In this document: positions 15,514-21,905 of the stretch, piece after piece
How positions within the stretch are numbered: the first letter of the stretch is position 1
Layout of the letters: every line of letters begins with the position of its first letter
Origin: Sphingobacteriales bacterium
GTDB taxonomy: Bacteria > Bacteroidota > Bacteroidia > Chitinophagales > Chitinophagaceae
Assembly: GCA_024640385.1 (NCBI GenBank)
Contig: JAHEFC010000008.1
Coordinates: forward strand, 1 to 21,905
DNA: 21,905 bases
Reading direction: 5' to 3'
Made by a program: the position numbers and the translations under genes
The notes under the pieces: generated by a model
What the model saw: the letters and a program-made list of their open reading frames with translations, nothing else
What the model was told of the DNA's origin: nothing
The model's database searches: none

Positions 15514-15541
15514 GTAAAAAGTCAAAAATCAAAAGTAAAAA
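15514..15541. repeat. A-rich heptamer repeat in the acs/MFS divergent gap
   Basis: Four 7-base units in a row: GTAAAAA, GTCAAAA, ATCAAAA, GTAAAAA. Sequence and period are like those at 5302-5369 and 13384-13426. It overlaps a candidate -7 box (TACTTTTG, minus strand, 15537-15530) that could drive acs, so changes in copy number could affect expression. Confidence 0.65.
15530..15537 (-). promoter_or_regulatory. Candidate -7 box of acs
   Basis: The minus strand reads TACTTTTG, a full TAnnTTTG match, 26 bases before ATG 15503. It is inside an A-rich repeat, so the match could be chance, and no -33 element is clear. Confidence 0.3.
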
Positions 15542-15582
15542 AAATACATATCGGGTTTATTCACTATTTTTTGTTCTGTTAT

Positions 15583-17127
15583 ATGACAGAAATCAATAAA
15601 GAAACTAAAGGCATCTGGAAAGTCATAGGCGCATCATCAGTAGGAACCCTGATCGAGTGGTACGACTTCTATATTTTTGGCAGCCTTGCCACTGTGATCG
15701 CGAATCAATTCTTCCCGAAAACCAATCCCACGGCAGCATTGCTGAGTACACTGGCCACATTTGCAGCGGGTTTCATAGTGCGGCCCTTTGGCGCGCTGGT
15801 GTTTGGAAGGCTTGGCGATCTGATCGGGCGAAAATATACATTCCTGCTTACACTGATCCTCATGGGTGGCTCCACATTCGCCATTGGCCTTGTTCCCTCT
15901 TACGAAAGTATCGGTTTTGCCGCACCTATAATTGTTTTGTTGTTAAGACTATTGCAGGGCCTTGCATTGGGAGGTGAGTACGGGGGTGCCGCCACTTATG
16001 TAGCAGAGCATGCTCCCCCTGACCGAAGGGGCTATTTTACTTCGTGGATACAAACAACAGCAACGCTCGGCCTTTTTGTTTCACTGGGAGTGATCCTGCT
16101 TACCCGCCATAGCCTTGACATTGATCAGCAAAAATCAATTGCCAAATTCAATGACTGGGGATGGCGGATCCCATTTCTGGTTTCCATACTGCTGGTGATC
16201 GTATCGATCTACATCAGGCTGAAGATGAAAGAATCGCCATTGTTCAGCAAGTTGAAATCAGAGGGTAAGATATCTATCAATCCGCTCAAAGAAAGTTTTG
16301 TACATCGGGGTAACCTGAAAATGGTTTTACTCGCGCTTTTTGGAGCAACGATGGGACAGGGCGTGATCTGGTACACCGGTCAATTCTATGCTCAGTCTTT
16401 TATTGAGAATGTATGCAAGGTTGATTTCGACCAGAGCAGAACCATTATCATTTGGGCCATTCTGTTTGCCACACCATTTTTTGTGGTGTTCGGCAGCTGG
16501 AGCGACAGGGTAGGGCGCAAATGGATCATGATGGCAGGGATGTTGGCAGGGATATTATTCTACAGGCCCATATACCAACAGTTCGTCACACTCACAGATA
16601 TTGATTCATTGAAAACCAGCCAGGTTACTTCAGTGGGTGAGCCGGTGTTGAAAAGGGAGTTGCTCAAAGCATCTTCAGATTCACTCATCACCACAACCAG
16701 GCTGAACATTTCAGCGGATGGCATCAGCTATAAAGAAGTCAACACAGACACTTTGCATGCCTCGGGCAAGATCTCCAGTGCGAAACCGCTCTATACGGAG
16801 AAAAAACTTCCGGCCCCGGTATACTGGAAATTCGTATTACTGGTATTTGTGCAGATCATTTTTGTGACCATGGTTTACGGGCCTATTGCGGCATTCCTGG
16901 TGGAAATGTTCCCCACCAAGATCAGGTATACCTCCATGAGTCTGCCCTACCATGTGGGCAACGGTGTGTTTGGTGGATTGACCCCATTCATTGCCACCCT
17001 GCTGACCACAATTTATACGGGAGATAAACTGGTGGGCCTCTGGTATCCCATTGGTATAGCCGCAGTTTGCCTGATGATAGGCCTTCTTTATGTGAATAAC
17101 AGGATCGATCCGGACGTCAATGATTAA
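15583..17127 (+). CDS. MFS transporter, metabolite:H+ symporter type
   Basis: A ~514-residue major facilitator with about 12 membrane helices. The opening IGASSVGTLIEWYDFYIFG is typical of the metabolite:H+ symporter group (ProP, ShiA, KgtP and relatives). Motif A is present twice: GRLGDLIGRKY between helices 2 and 3, and GSWSDRVGRKW in the second half; LLRLLQGLALGGEYGGAATYVAEH matches helix 4. An unusual polar stretch of about 85 residues (~346-430) separates the helix ending near ILFYRPI from the one beginning near KFVLLVFVQ. ATG 15583 is preferred over the TTG four codons upstream, and a TATTTTTTG box lies at 15565-15573. It is divergent from acs and followed directly by a small membrane protein gene. 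Acetate or another carboxylate is a reasonable substrate guess, but no more than that. Confidence 0.88.
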   Translation: MTEINKETKGIWKVIGASSVGTLIEWYDFYIFGSLATVIANQFFPKTNPTAALLSTLATFAAGFIVRPFGALVFGRLGDLIGRKYTFLLTLILMGGSTFAIGLVPSYESIGFAAPIIVLLLRLLQGLALGGEYGGAATYVAEHAPPDRRGYFTSWIQTTATLGLFVSLGVILLTRHSLDIDQQKSIAKFNDWGWRIPFLVSILLVIVSIYIRLKMKESPLFSKLKSEGKISINPLKESFVHRGNLKMVLLALFGATMGQGVIWYTGQFYAQSFIENVCKVDFDQSRTIIIWAILFATPFFVVFGSWSDRVGRKWIMMAGMLAGILFYRPIYQQFVTLTDIDSLKTSQVTSVGEPVLKRELLKASSDSLITTTRLNISADGISYKEVNTDTLHASGKISSAKPLYTEKKLPAPVYWKFVLLVFVQIIFVTMVYGPIAAFLVEMFPTKIRYTSMSLPYHVGNGVFGGLTPFIATLLTTIYTGDKLVGLWYPIGIAAVCLMIGLLYVNNRIDPDVND

Positions 17128-17397
17128 ATGAATTTAAAAAAGCCTGGAATGAACAAGCTCAAAAGGATATTAGGCATAATATGGATGGTACTGGGACCAT
17201 TAGCCATTTTTTACCTGGTCCGGGTTGCGCTGAATGAAGTGGCTAAAAAGCCCGTCATTGATACCTGGATCCAATGGGGCGTTTTCATCGTGATTTTTAT
17301 TCCCATCGCCTTTGGGATGGTGATATTCGGCTACTTCGCATGGCGAGGTGAATACGATCATCTTCCTGAAAGTTCAGTTGAGATCGAAGACGACTGA
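17128..17397 (+). CDS. Small two-helix membrane protein linked to the MFS transporter
   Basis: An 89-residue protein with a basic N-terminus (MNLKKPGMNKLKR), two membrane helices (~14-34 and ~48-70), a short loop between them, and an acidic tail (SSVEIEDD). Its ATG directly follows the TAA of the transporter gene (TAAATG), so the two are almost certainly co-transcribed and probably translationally coupled. An internal ATG at codon 8 (17149) is an alternative start. I do not recognise a characterised family. The arrangement recalls the small DUF485 protein YjcH beside acetate permease ActP in the E. coli acs operon, but I see no clear sequence likeness. It may be an accessory or stabilising subunit of the transporter. 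The stop codon overlaps the A-run of the GH3 gene terminator. Confidence 0.82.
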   Translation: MNLKKPGMNKLKRILGIIWMVLGPLAIFYLVRVALNEVAKKPVIDTWIQWGVFIVIFIPIAFGMVIFGYFAWRGEYDHLPESSVEIEDD

Positions 17398-17444
17398 AAA
17401 AAGCAGGACCAAAACCCTTATTTGCGAAAAATCTTTGGTCCTGC
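17397..17444 (-). terminator. Hairpin terminator of the GH3 gene
   Basis: GCAGGACCAAA (17403-17413) and TTTGGTCCTGC (17434-17444) form a perfect 11-bp stem with a 20-base loop. On the minus strand a run of six T's follows (17402-17397), as expected for an intrinsic terminator of the beta-glucosidase gene. In the plus direction there is no T-tract, though the stem may still help end the transporter transcript. Confidence 0.8.
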
Positions 17445-17459
17445 CTTCATGATCAATAT

Positions 17460-19727
17460 CTACTGCAAATTGAAACTTGCTTTTTTGGCATTGGAAGAAC
17501 TTGTACCAATGAATACATGAAACTCTCCCGGTTCAACAATACGTTTCAGGTCATTATTGTAAAACTTGAGTTCTTCTTCGGTGATATTGAAACTGATCTC
17601 CCTGCTTTCGCCTTTTTTAAGCATTATCTTCTGAAATCCAACCAGTTTTTTTACGGGCTGTGTAACGGAGGCAACCGGATCGTTGATATACAGCTGCACT
17701 ACTTCTTCCCCGTCAAAATTTCCACTATTCGTTACCGTTACTGAGGCCTTGACCGTTTGGCCCTTTGCCATTTTATTACTGCTGAGTTTTACATCGCTGT
17801 AGCTGAAGCTGGTATAGCTGAGACCATGGCCAAAAACATAAAGCGGATCGTTGGAAACATCGAGATAATTTGACCTGAATTTCTGCGTTGGACCATCCCC
17901 TTGTGGCCTTCCTGTTTTTTTGTGGCTATAGTAAATTGGCACCTGGCCCACATTTCTGGGGAAGGTCATGGTTAATTTTCCTGAAGGGTTGTAGGCTCCG
18001 AACAATACGTCTGCCACCGCATTTCCTGTTTCATCACCCCCGAACCATGAGAGCAGCAGTGCATTGGCAAGTTCTGATTCACGTACGATTGCCAGGGGTC
18101 GGCCGGTCATCAACACCACCACCAGCGGCTTTCCTGTTTTGGCCAGGGCCTCAAGCAGGTTTCTCTGGCTTTCAGGAAGCGTAATGTCTGAGCGACTTGC
18201 AGCTTCCCCTGTCATCTCTGAGCTTTCGCCCACTACCGCAACAATAATATCGGCTTTATTGGCAGCTTGCACAGCTTCCTCCAACTGCGCCTGGGGGGAG
18301 CCGATGTCGAATTTCTTTCCAAATACCTGTGCATTTCTGGCCAGCGCCGGATCGTCTGCGATATTGGCCCCTTTGGCATAAATGATATTTACCGAGCTGC
18401 CCACAGCATTTCGTATCCCGTCCATAATGGGTACTGCATTAGCCGGAATGCCGCCCACTGCCCAGGTTCCCAGCATATCTTTGTTGTTTGCCATTGGCCC
18501 AACCAGTGCAATGGTGCCGGATTTTTTCAATGGTAAGATGTTGTTATCGTTTTTCAGCAATACCTGTGAGTGAATGGCGAGTTCCCGGGTAACGGCTTTT
18601 TTATCTGCACTGTTAATTTCTGTTTTCGCCCTGTTCAGATCACAATAGCGGAAAGGGTCGTCAAACAAACCCAGTTTATACTTCGCTTCCAGAATTCTTT
18701 TGCAGGCATCATCGATCTCTTTTTGTGTAACCTTGCCTTCCTGCAGTGATTTTTTTAATGTTGAAAGAAATCCCTCTCCAACCATATCCATATCTATGCC
18801 GGCTTTCAATGCCAATGCCGATACGGTTTGCAGGTCGCCAAGACCATGATCGATCATTTCATTGATGGACGTATAATCAGTTACCACGAAGCCTGTAAAA
18901 CCCCATTGCTTGCGCAGCACATCGGTCATCAGCCATTTATTGGCAGTAGCCGGTATGCCGTCTATTTCGTTAAAAGAACTCATGATACTTCCCGCTCCGG
19001 CTTCCACCGCTGCTTTATAAGGCGGGAAATAGGACTCATACATCCGTATCCGGCTCATGTCTGTGGTGTTGTAATCCCTGCCCGCTTCGGCTGCACCATA
19101 CAAAGCATAATGCTTGACACAGGCCATGAGGGTGGTTTTGTCTGCCAGATCATTACCCTGGTATCCTTTCACCATAGCCTTCGCGATCAGGCTGCCCAGG
19201 TATGGATCTTCACCTGAACCTTCTGCAACACGGCCCCAACGAGGGTCACGTGCAATATCAACCATGGGTGAATATGCCCAGTTAAGCCCATCTGCAGTAG
19301 CTTCCAGTGAAGCAGTTCTGGCAGATTTCTCAATCAGTTTCATATCCCAGCTGCTGGCCATGGCCAGGGGGATCGGGAGTGTTGTGCGGTATCCATGAAT
19401 AATATCCAGTCCAAAGATCAGTGGTATTTTCAGCCTGCTGCCGGTCACAGCAATTTCCTGGGCCCTTCTGATCTTTTCAACTCCGGTGATACCGAAAAGC
19501 CCACCCACTTTACCTTCTTTGATCTTGGCTTCAACATTCGTATTCACAACGGATCCGGTGGGAACCCCGCCGCCGTCGGTCAGCAGGTTAAGCTGCCCGA
19601 TCTTTTCATCCAGCGTCATTTTTTTCATGAGGTCAGCCACAAAGGCATTCATCTTGCTGTTTTGTGTCTGCGCTGTAACGGAACAGGTCATTAAGACCAG
19701 CATTAACGGAAGGAGTCTGCGAAGCAT
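17460..19727 (-). CDS. bglX: Secreted beta-glucosidase, glycoside hydrolase family 3 (BglX-like)
   Basis: A 755-residue retaining glycosidase with a signal peptide (MLRRLLPLMLVLMTCSVTAQ), so periplasmic or exported. The GH3 N-terminal barrel spans ~30-360: GLDIIHGYRTTLPIPLA, YSPMVDIARDPRWGRVAEGSGEDPYL, MACVKHYALYGAAEAGRDYN, and nucleophile Asp284 in GFVVTDYTSINEM. The second alpha/beta domain (~390-620) holds the GESSEMTGEAASRSD region expected to supply the acid/base. A fibronectin III-like domain (~660-750) closes the protein. Length and layout match E. coli BglX, which releases glucose from beta-linked disaccharides and aryl glucosides. No SusC/SusD genes are near, so this is not a classic polysaccharide utilisation locus. 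It is divergent from the DUF1080 gene across 141 bases. Family certain; preferred linkage unknown. Confidence 0.94.
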   Translation of the reverse strand: MLRRLLPLMLVLMTCSVTAQTQNSKMNAFVADLMKKMTLDEKIGQLNLLTDGGGVPTGSVVNTNVEAKIKEGKVGGLFGITGVEKIRRAQEIAVTGSRLKIPLIFGLDIIHGYRTTLPIPLAMASSWDMKLIEKSARTASLEATADGLNWAYSPMVDIARDPRWGRVAEGSGEDPYLGSLIAKAMVKGYQGNDLADKTTLMACVKHYALYGAAEAGRDYNTTDMSRIRMYESYFPPYKAAVEAGAGSIMSSFNEIDGIPATANKWLMTDVLRKQWGFTGFVVTDYTSINEMIDHGLGDLQTVSALALKAGIDMDMVGEGFLSTLKKSLQEGKVTQKEIDDACKRILEAKYKLGLFDDPFRYCDLNRAKTEINSADKKAVTRELAIHSQVLLKNDNNILPLKKSGTIALVGPMANNKDMLGTWAVGGIPANAVPIMDGIRNAVGSSVNIIYAKGANIADDPALARNAQVFGKKFDIGSPQAQLEEAVQAANKADIIVAVVGESSEMTGEAASRSDITLPESQRNLLEALAKTGKPLVVVLMTGRPLAIVRESELANALLLSWFGGDETGNAVADVLFGAYNPSGKLTMTFPRNVGQVPIYYSHKKTGRPQGDGPTQKFRSNYLDVSNDPLYVFGHGLSYTSFSYSDVKLSSNKMAKGQTVKASVTVTNSGNFDGEEVVQLYINDPVASVTQPVKKLVGFQKIMLKKGESREISFNITEEELKFYNNDLKRIVEPGEFHVFIGTSSSNAKKASFNLQ

Positions 19728-19868
19728 GGTATTTTAATTGATTGGCTGAAAAAAGTTGGCCTAGCATAGATACGATTTTAAGGGCAAATCCGGTAGGTTG
19801 TTCTGATCAAGATGGCCATGATTTTTATCATTTTAATCCCTAATTTCCATGAATAAACAATTGTTTTC

Positions 19869-20465
19869 ATGAAATTATCAACTCTGGTCAGTATCGTCTT
19901 CTTAATGATGGTCGTATTAAATGTTCAGGCGCAGAAAAGCATTTTCAATGGTAAGGATCTGAAGGGCTGGACCACGCACGGCACTGAAAAATGGTATGTG
20001 GAAAAGGGCGAGCTGATCTGTGAGAGCGGGCCCGATAAAAAGTACGGTTATCTTTCAACAGATAAGGCTTACCAGGACTTTACACTCACGCTTGATTTCA
20101 AACAGGAAGCCAACGGGAACAGCGGTGTGTTTTTCAGGTCATCTATAGACGGCACAACTATCAGTGGCTGGCAGGTTGAAGTGGCCCCTCTGAACAGCCA
20201 TACAGGTGGTGTATATGAATCCTATGGTCGTGGTTGGCTGATCCAGCCTAAAGCCGAGGATGAGCAATGGCTCAAAACCGGGGAGTGGAATAATCTGAAG
20301 ATCAAAGTAAAAGGAGATGAGGTGACCACCTGGTTGAATGGGCACCAGATGATATACCTGAAAGATGAGAAGATAGGGAAGGGCAAAGGATTCATTGCGC
20401 TGCAGATACATGATGGCGGCGGGATCAAAGTGCGTTGGAAAAATATCAAGATCAAGGAAGGCTGA
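19869..20465 (+). CDS. DUF1080 / 3-keto-disaccharide hydrolase-like exported protein
   Basis: A 198-residue protein with a signal peptide (MKLSTLVSIVFLMMVVLNVQAQ) and one concanavalin-like beta-sandwich of the DUF1080 type. Hallmarks: SIFNGKDLKGWT at the mature N-terminus, WYVEKGELICES, YLSTDKAYQDFTLTLDFKQ, GNSGVFFRSS, the HTGGVYESYGRGWLIQP stretch, EWNNLKIKVKGDEVTTWLNG, and GFIALQIHDGGGIKVRWKNIKIK at the C-terminus. Some relatives hydrolyse 3-keto-glycosides after a dehydrogenase step; whether this one does is inferred. It is divergent from the GH3 glucosidase, so both could act on glycosides in the periplasm. ATG 19869 is the natural start. The stop is followed at once by copy 2 of the dispersed repeat and a strong hairpin. 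Confidence 0.9.
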   Translation: MKLSTLVSIVFLMMVVLNVQAQKSIFNGKDLKGWTTHGTEKWYVEKGELICESGPDKKYGYLSTDKAYQDFTLTLDFKQEANGNSGVFFRSSIDGTTISGWQVEVAPLNSHTGGVYESYGRGWLIQPKAEDEQWLKTGEWNNLKIKVKGDEVTTWLNGHQMIYLKDEKIGKGKGFIALQIHDGGGIKVRWKNIKIKEG

Positions 20466-20528
20466 TTAGTGTGCTGGCCGGTTAATATGCTAACCGGTTA
20501 GTGCATTAGATAAGCAGGATAGAGTAAT
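20466..20528 (+). repeat. Dispersed ~63-bp CCGGTTA-type repeat, copy 2
   Basis: It aligns without gaps to 8768-8830 (51 of 63 identical by my count) and starts right after the DUF1080 stop codon. Two 16-base units stand out, TGTGCTGGCCGGTTAA and TATGCTAACCGGTTAG, differing at four positions. CCGGTTA and TAACCGG form a perfect 7-bp inverted repeat with a 6-base loop. Confidence 0.8.
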
Positions 20529-20531
20529 GTG

Positions 20532-20568
20532 AAAGGAGCCGTCTGAATGGTATAGAGACGGCTCCTTT
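20532..20568. terminator. Strong hairpin between the DUF1080 and CHRD genes
   Basis: AAAGGAGCCGTCT (20532-20544) and AGACGGCTCCTTT (20556-20568) form a perfect 13-bp stem with an 11-base loop. T-rich sequence follows on the plus strand; the minus strand ends with AAAGG preceded by a short T-run, so it may work in both directions for the two convergent genes. Confidence 0.82.
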
Positions 20569-20575
20569 GATTTGA

Positions 20576-20863
20576 TTACTTAGCTCGTTGGCCTCTAATC
20601 GCCCCGCCCGGATAGGTTGCATTATGAACGTTGACATAAAATCCCCCGGGATTTTGCCTGATCGATTTGATCAATTCAGGATCAACTTCAACTTCACCGC
20701 TGGCCGTATTGCCATGAACTTCGAATTCAACCACTACAGGGCCGTTTGTGCCTGCAGCACCCAAATGTATATGTGCAGCAGTGGGTGCATCAATGTCTTG
20801 AAAATTAATTTCATAACTGATGGTCGACCGGTTTAATAGTATTAGTCTTATCTTCCGATCTGC
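20576..20863 (-). pseudogene. CHRD-domain protein, N-terminally truncated frame
   Basis: The frame is open on the minus strand from 20863 to the stop at 20576. From about 20826 it encodes the C-terminal part of a CHRD (chordin-like) domain: STISYEINFQDI, TAAHIHLGAAGTNGPVVVEF, a variable stretch, then GGFYVNVHNATYPGGAIRGQ. The HIH and NVH...YPGG.IRGQ signatures are very typical. About 40 residues of the domain plus any signal peptide are missing. There is no ATG or GTG in the open part; the first TTG, at 20764, lies inside the domain. Codons before ~20826 (reading IRLILLN) do not resemble the family, and only 17 bases separate the frame from the next gene's ATG. Either the 5' part was lost by deletion, a non-standard start is used, or the assembly is wrong near 20825-20860. 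CHRD proteins in Bacteroidota are usually exported; their function is unclear. Confidence 0.6.
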
Positions 20864-20880
20864 TCAAACAACCTAAACAC

Positions 20881-21905
20881 ATGAATGAAAGCGTTAAACA
20901 TGCTGCGCCTGTAGGCCAGCACGAGAGAATTATTATTCTTGATAGTCTGCGTGGCATCGCGATCCTTGGAATACTGCTGATGAATATTCCGGGTTTTGCC
21001 CTTCCTGTTCCGGCCAGTTACGGCGACCTTACTGTGTTAAATGAGTTGGGCACCATAAATGAGAAGGTCTGGTATATTATCGAAATGACCTTCGCAGGCA
21101 CTCAGCGGGCTCTTTTTTCCATGTTATTCGGGGCAGGCATGATCCTGTTCATCAGTGGTAAGGAGAAAAGGCTGGAGGGCCTTTTGCCTGCAGAATATTA
21201 TTTCCGTCGCCAATTATGGTTGTTGGTTTTTGGACTCTTCAATGCTTTCGTGTTGTTGTGGTTCTGGGATATTTTGTTTCAATATGCTGTATGTGGGATG
21301 ATCATATTTTCTTTCCGGAGACTGTCCCCTAAAGCCTTGATCGTTGCTGCGGTGGTATGCCTTGTATTTCAAACAGTGAGAGATAATGTTGATTTTTTCC
21401 GTGAGAAGAGCGCCATTGCCAGGGGAGAACTGGTTGCAAAACTGGATACCAATGTGCACAAACTGACTCCTGATCAGCATGCGGATCTTGCAGGGATGAA
21501 TGCGTTGAAGGAAAAATATTCATTTGCATCTAAACAGAAAGATGTTGAGAAAAGCATTAAAAAGATCGGTGGTGATTATGCTGCACTTTATGAATACCAG
21601 AGTGAGAGAAGTTATCATGGGGAGATCTTTTACACTTATTTTGGATTGTGGGATGTTCTGATCTTTATGTTCCTGGGAATGGCATTTTACAAGACGGGTA
21701 TTTTAACGGGTGATGCTCCGGCAAAGACATACTGGCTGTTGTTTATTGCTGGGATCGGCCTTGGCAGTTTATTGACCTGGTATAGATTGGCCGGAATTGC
21801 GGGCCTGAATTTTAACCAGTATGAAATAGTGAAGAACGTGCCGATGGATACGTACGAAATAGCGAGGACGGTGAGATCCATAGGGATTTTTGGAGCGACC
21901 ATGTT
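20881..21905 (+). CDS. DUF418 / YeiB-like multi-pass membrane protein, 3' end outside window
   Basis: The first ~341 residues of a membrane protein that runs off the window with no stop. After a short soluble start it has RIIILDSLRGIAILGILLMN, the classic opening of the YeiB/DUF418 group. Next come TFAGTQRALFSMLFGAGMILF, FRRQLWLLVFGLFNAFVLLWF, and more helices (~138-156, ~246-266, ~280-300). A soluble charged segment (~165-235, rich in Lys, Asp and Glu) sits in the middle, which is typical of Bacteroidota members. The family is often proposed to be involved in transport; its substrate is unknown. ATG 20881 is the first in-frame start and directly precedes the conserved region. The upstream gap is short and contains the end of the truncated CHRD frame. 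Confidence 0.88.
   Translation, partial: MNESVKHAAPVGQHERIIILDSLRGIAILGILLMNIPGFALPVPASYGDLTVLNELGTINEKVWYIIEMTFAGTQRALFSMLFGAGMILFISGKEKRLEGLLPAEYYFRRQLWLLVFGLFNAFVLLWFWDILFQYAVCGMIIFSFRRLSPKALIVAAVVCLVFQTVRDNVDFFREKSAIARGELVAKLDTNVHKLTPDQHADLAGMNALKEKYSFASKQKDVEKSIKKIGGDYAALYEYQSERSYHGEIFYTYFGLWDVLIFMFLGMAFYKTGILTGDAPAKTYWLLFIAGIGLGSLLTWYRLAGIAGLNFNQYEIVKNVPMDTYEIARTVRSIGIFGATM

Noticed and set aside
17460..20465. Polysaccharide utilisation locus around the GH3 and DUF1080 genes
   Set aside because: No SusC/SusD pair, sigma/anti-sigma or hybrid sensor genes are in view; two divergent genes are not enough to call one.

Overview
The window looks like ordinary chromosome of a member of the Bacteroidota, most likely near the Chitinophagales. 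The clues are TAnnTTTG-type -7 promoter elements with no Shine-Dalgarno sequences, a eukaryote-type citrate synthase, a Tgt without its usual cysteine cluster, DUF1080 and GH3 proteins, an MhqO/MhqD-like pair and short intergenic repeats. The genus is inferred from gene content only. I see no CRISPR array, prophage, insertion sequence, tRNA or rRNA, and no clear new defence or mobile system. The unusual points lie in start codons, intergenic repeats and gene order.

Layout. 1-1482: 3' part of an M1-family metallopeptidase gene. 1487-1568: a TTGCAGG heptamer array. 1594-4056 (minus): an orphan LuxR-type response regulator, then rsmG and a membrane glycosyltransferase 2 as a tight pair. 4160-5296 (plus): tgt, apparently starting at CTG. 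5366-6148 (minus): a secreted alpha/beta hydrolase that splits tgt from an LptF/LptG-family permease (6234-7313, plus), which also appears to start at CTG. 7409-8734: citrate synthase. 8909-10546: a UxaA-type altronate dehydratase. 10642-13371 (minus): an MhqO-like ring-cleaving dioxygenase, an overlapping MhqD-like esterase, and a PQQ-type sugar dehydrogenase lipoprotein. 13590-15503 (minus): acetyl-CoA synthetase, divergent from an MFS carboxylate-type transporter and a small two-helix membrane protein (15583-17397). 17460-19727 (minus): a GH3 beta-glucosidase, divergent from a DUF1080 protein (19869-20465). 20576-20863: an N-terminally truncated CHRD-domain frame. 20881 to the end: the start of a DUF418/YeiB-like membrane protein.

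The metabolic theme is scavenging of plant-derived carbon. A GH3 glucosidase and DUF1080 protein act on glycosides, UxaA on hexuronate-derived altronate, the sugar dehydrogenase on sugars, and Acs with citrate synthase feeds acetate into the TCA cycle. The MhqO/MhqD-like pair could deal with quinones or catechols. This theme is inferred; the genes are not one operon.

All five convergent gene junctions carry repeats or strong hairpins. Three hold 7-bp repeat units, two of them arranged as long inverted repeats that could act as two-way terminators. A second repeat type, a degenerate ~63-bp element with a CCGGTTA motif, lies downstream of citrate synthase and again downstream of the DUF1080 gene. 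No gene-free stretch exceeds about 220 bases.
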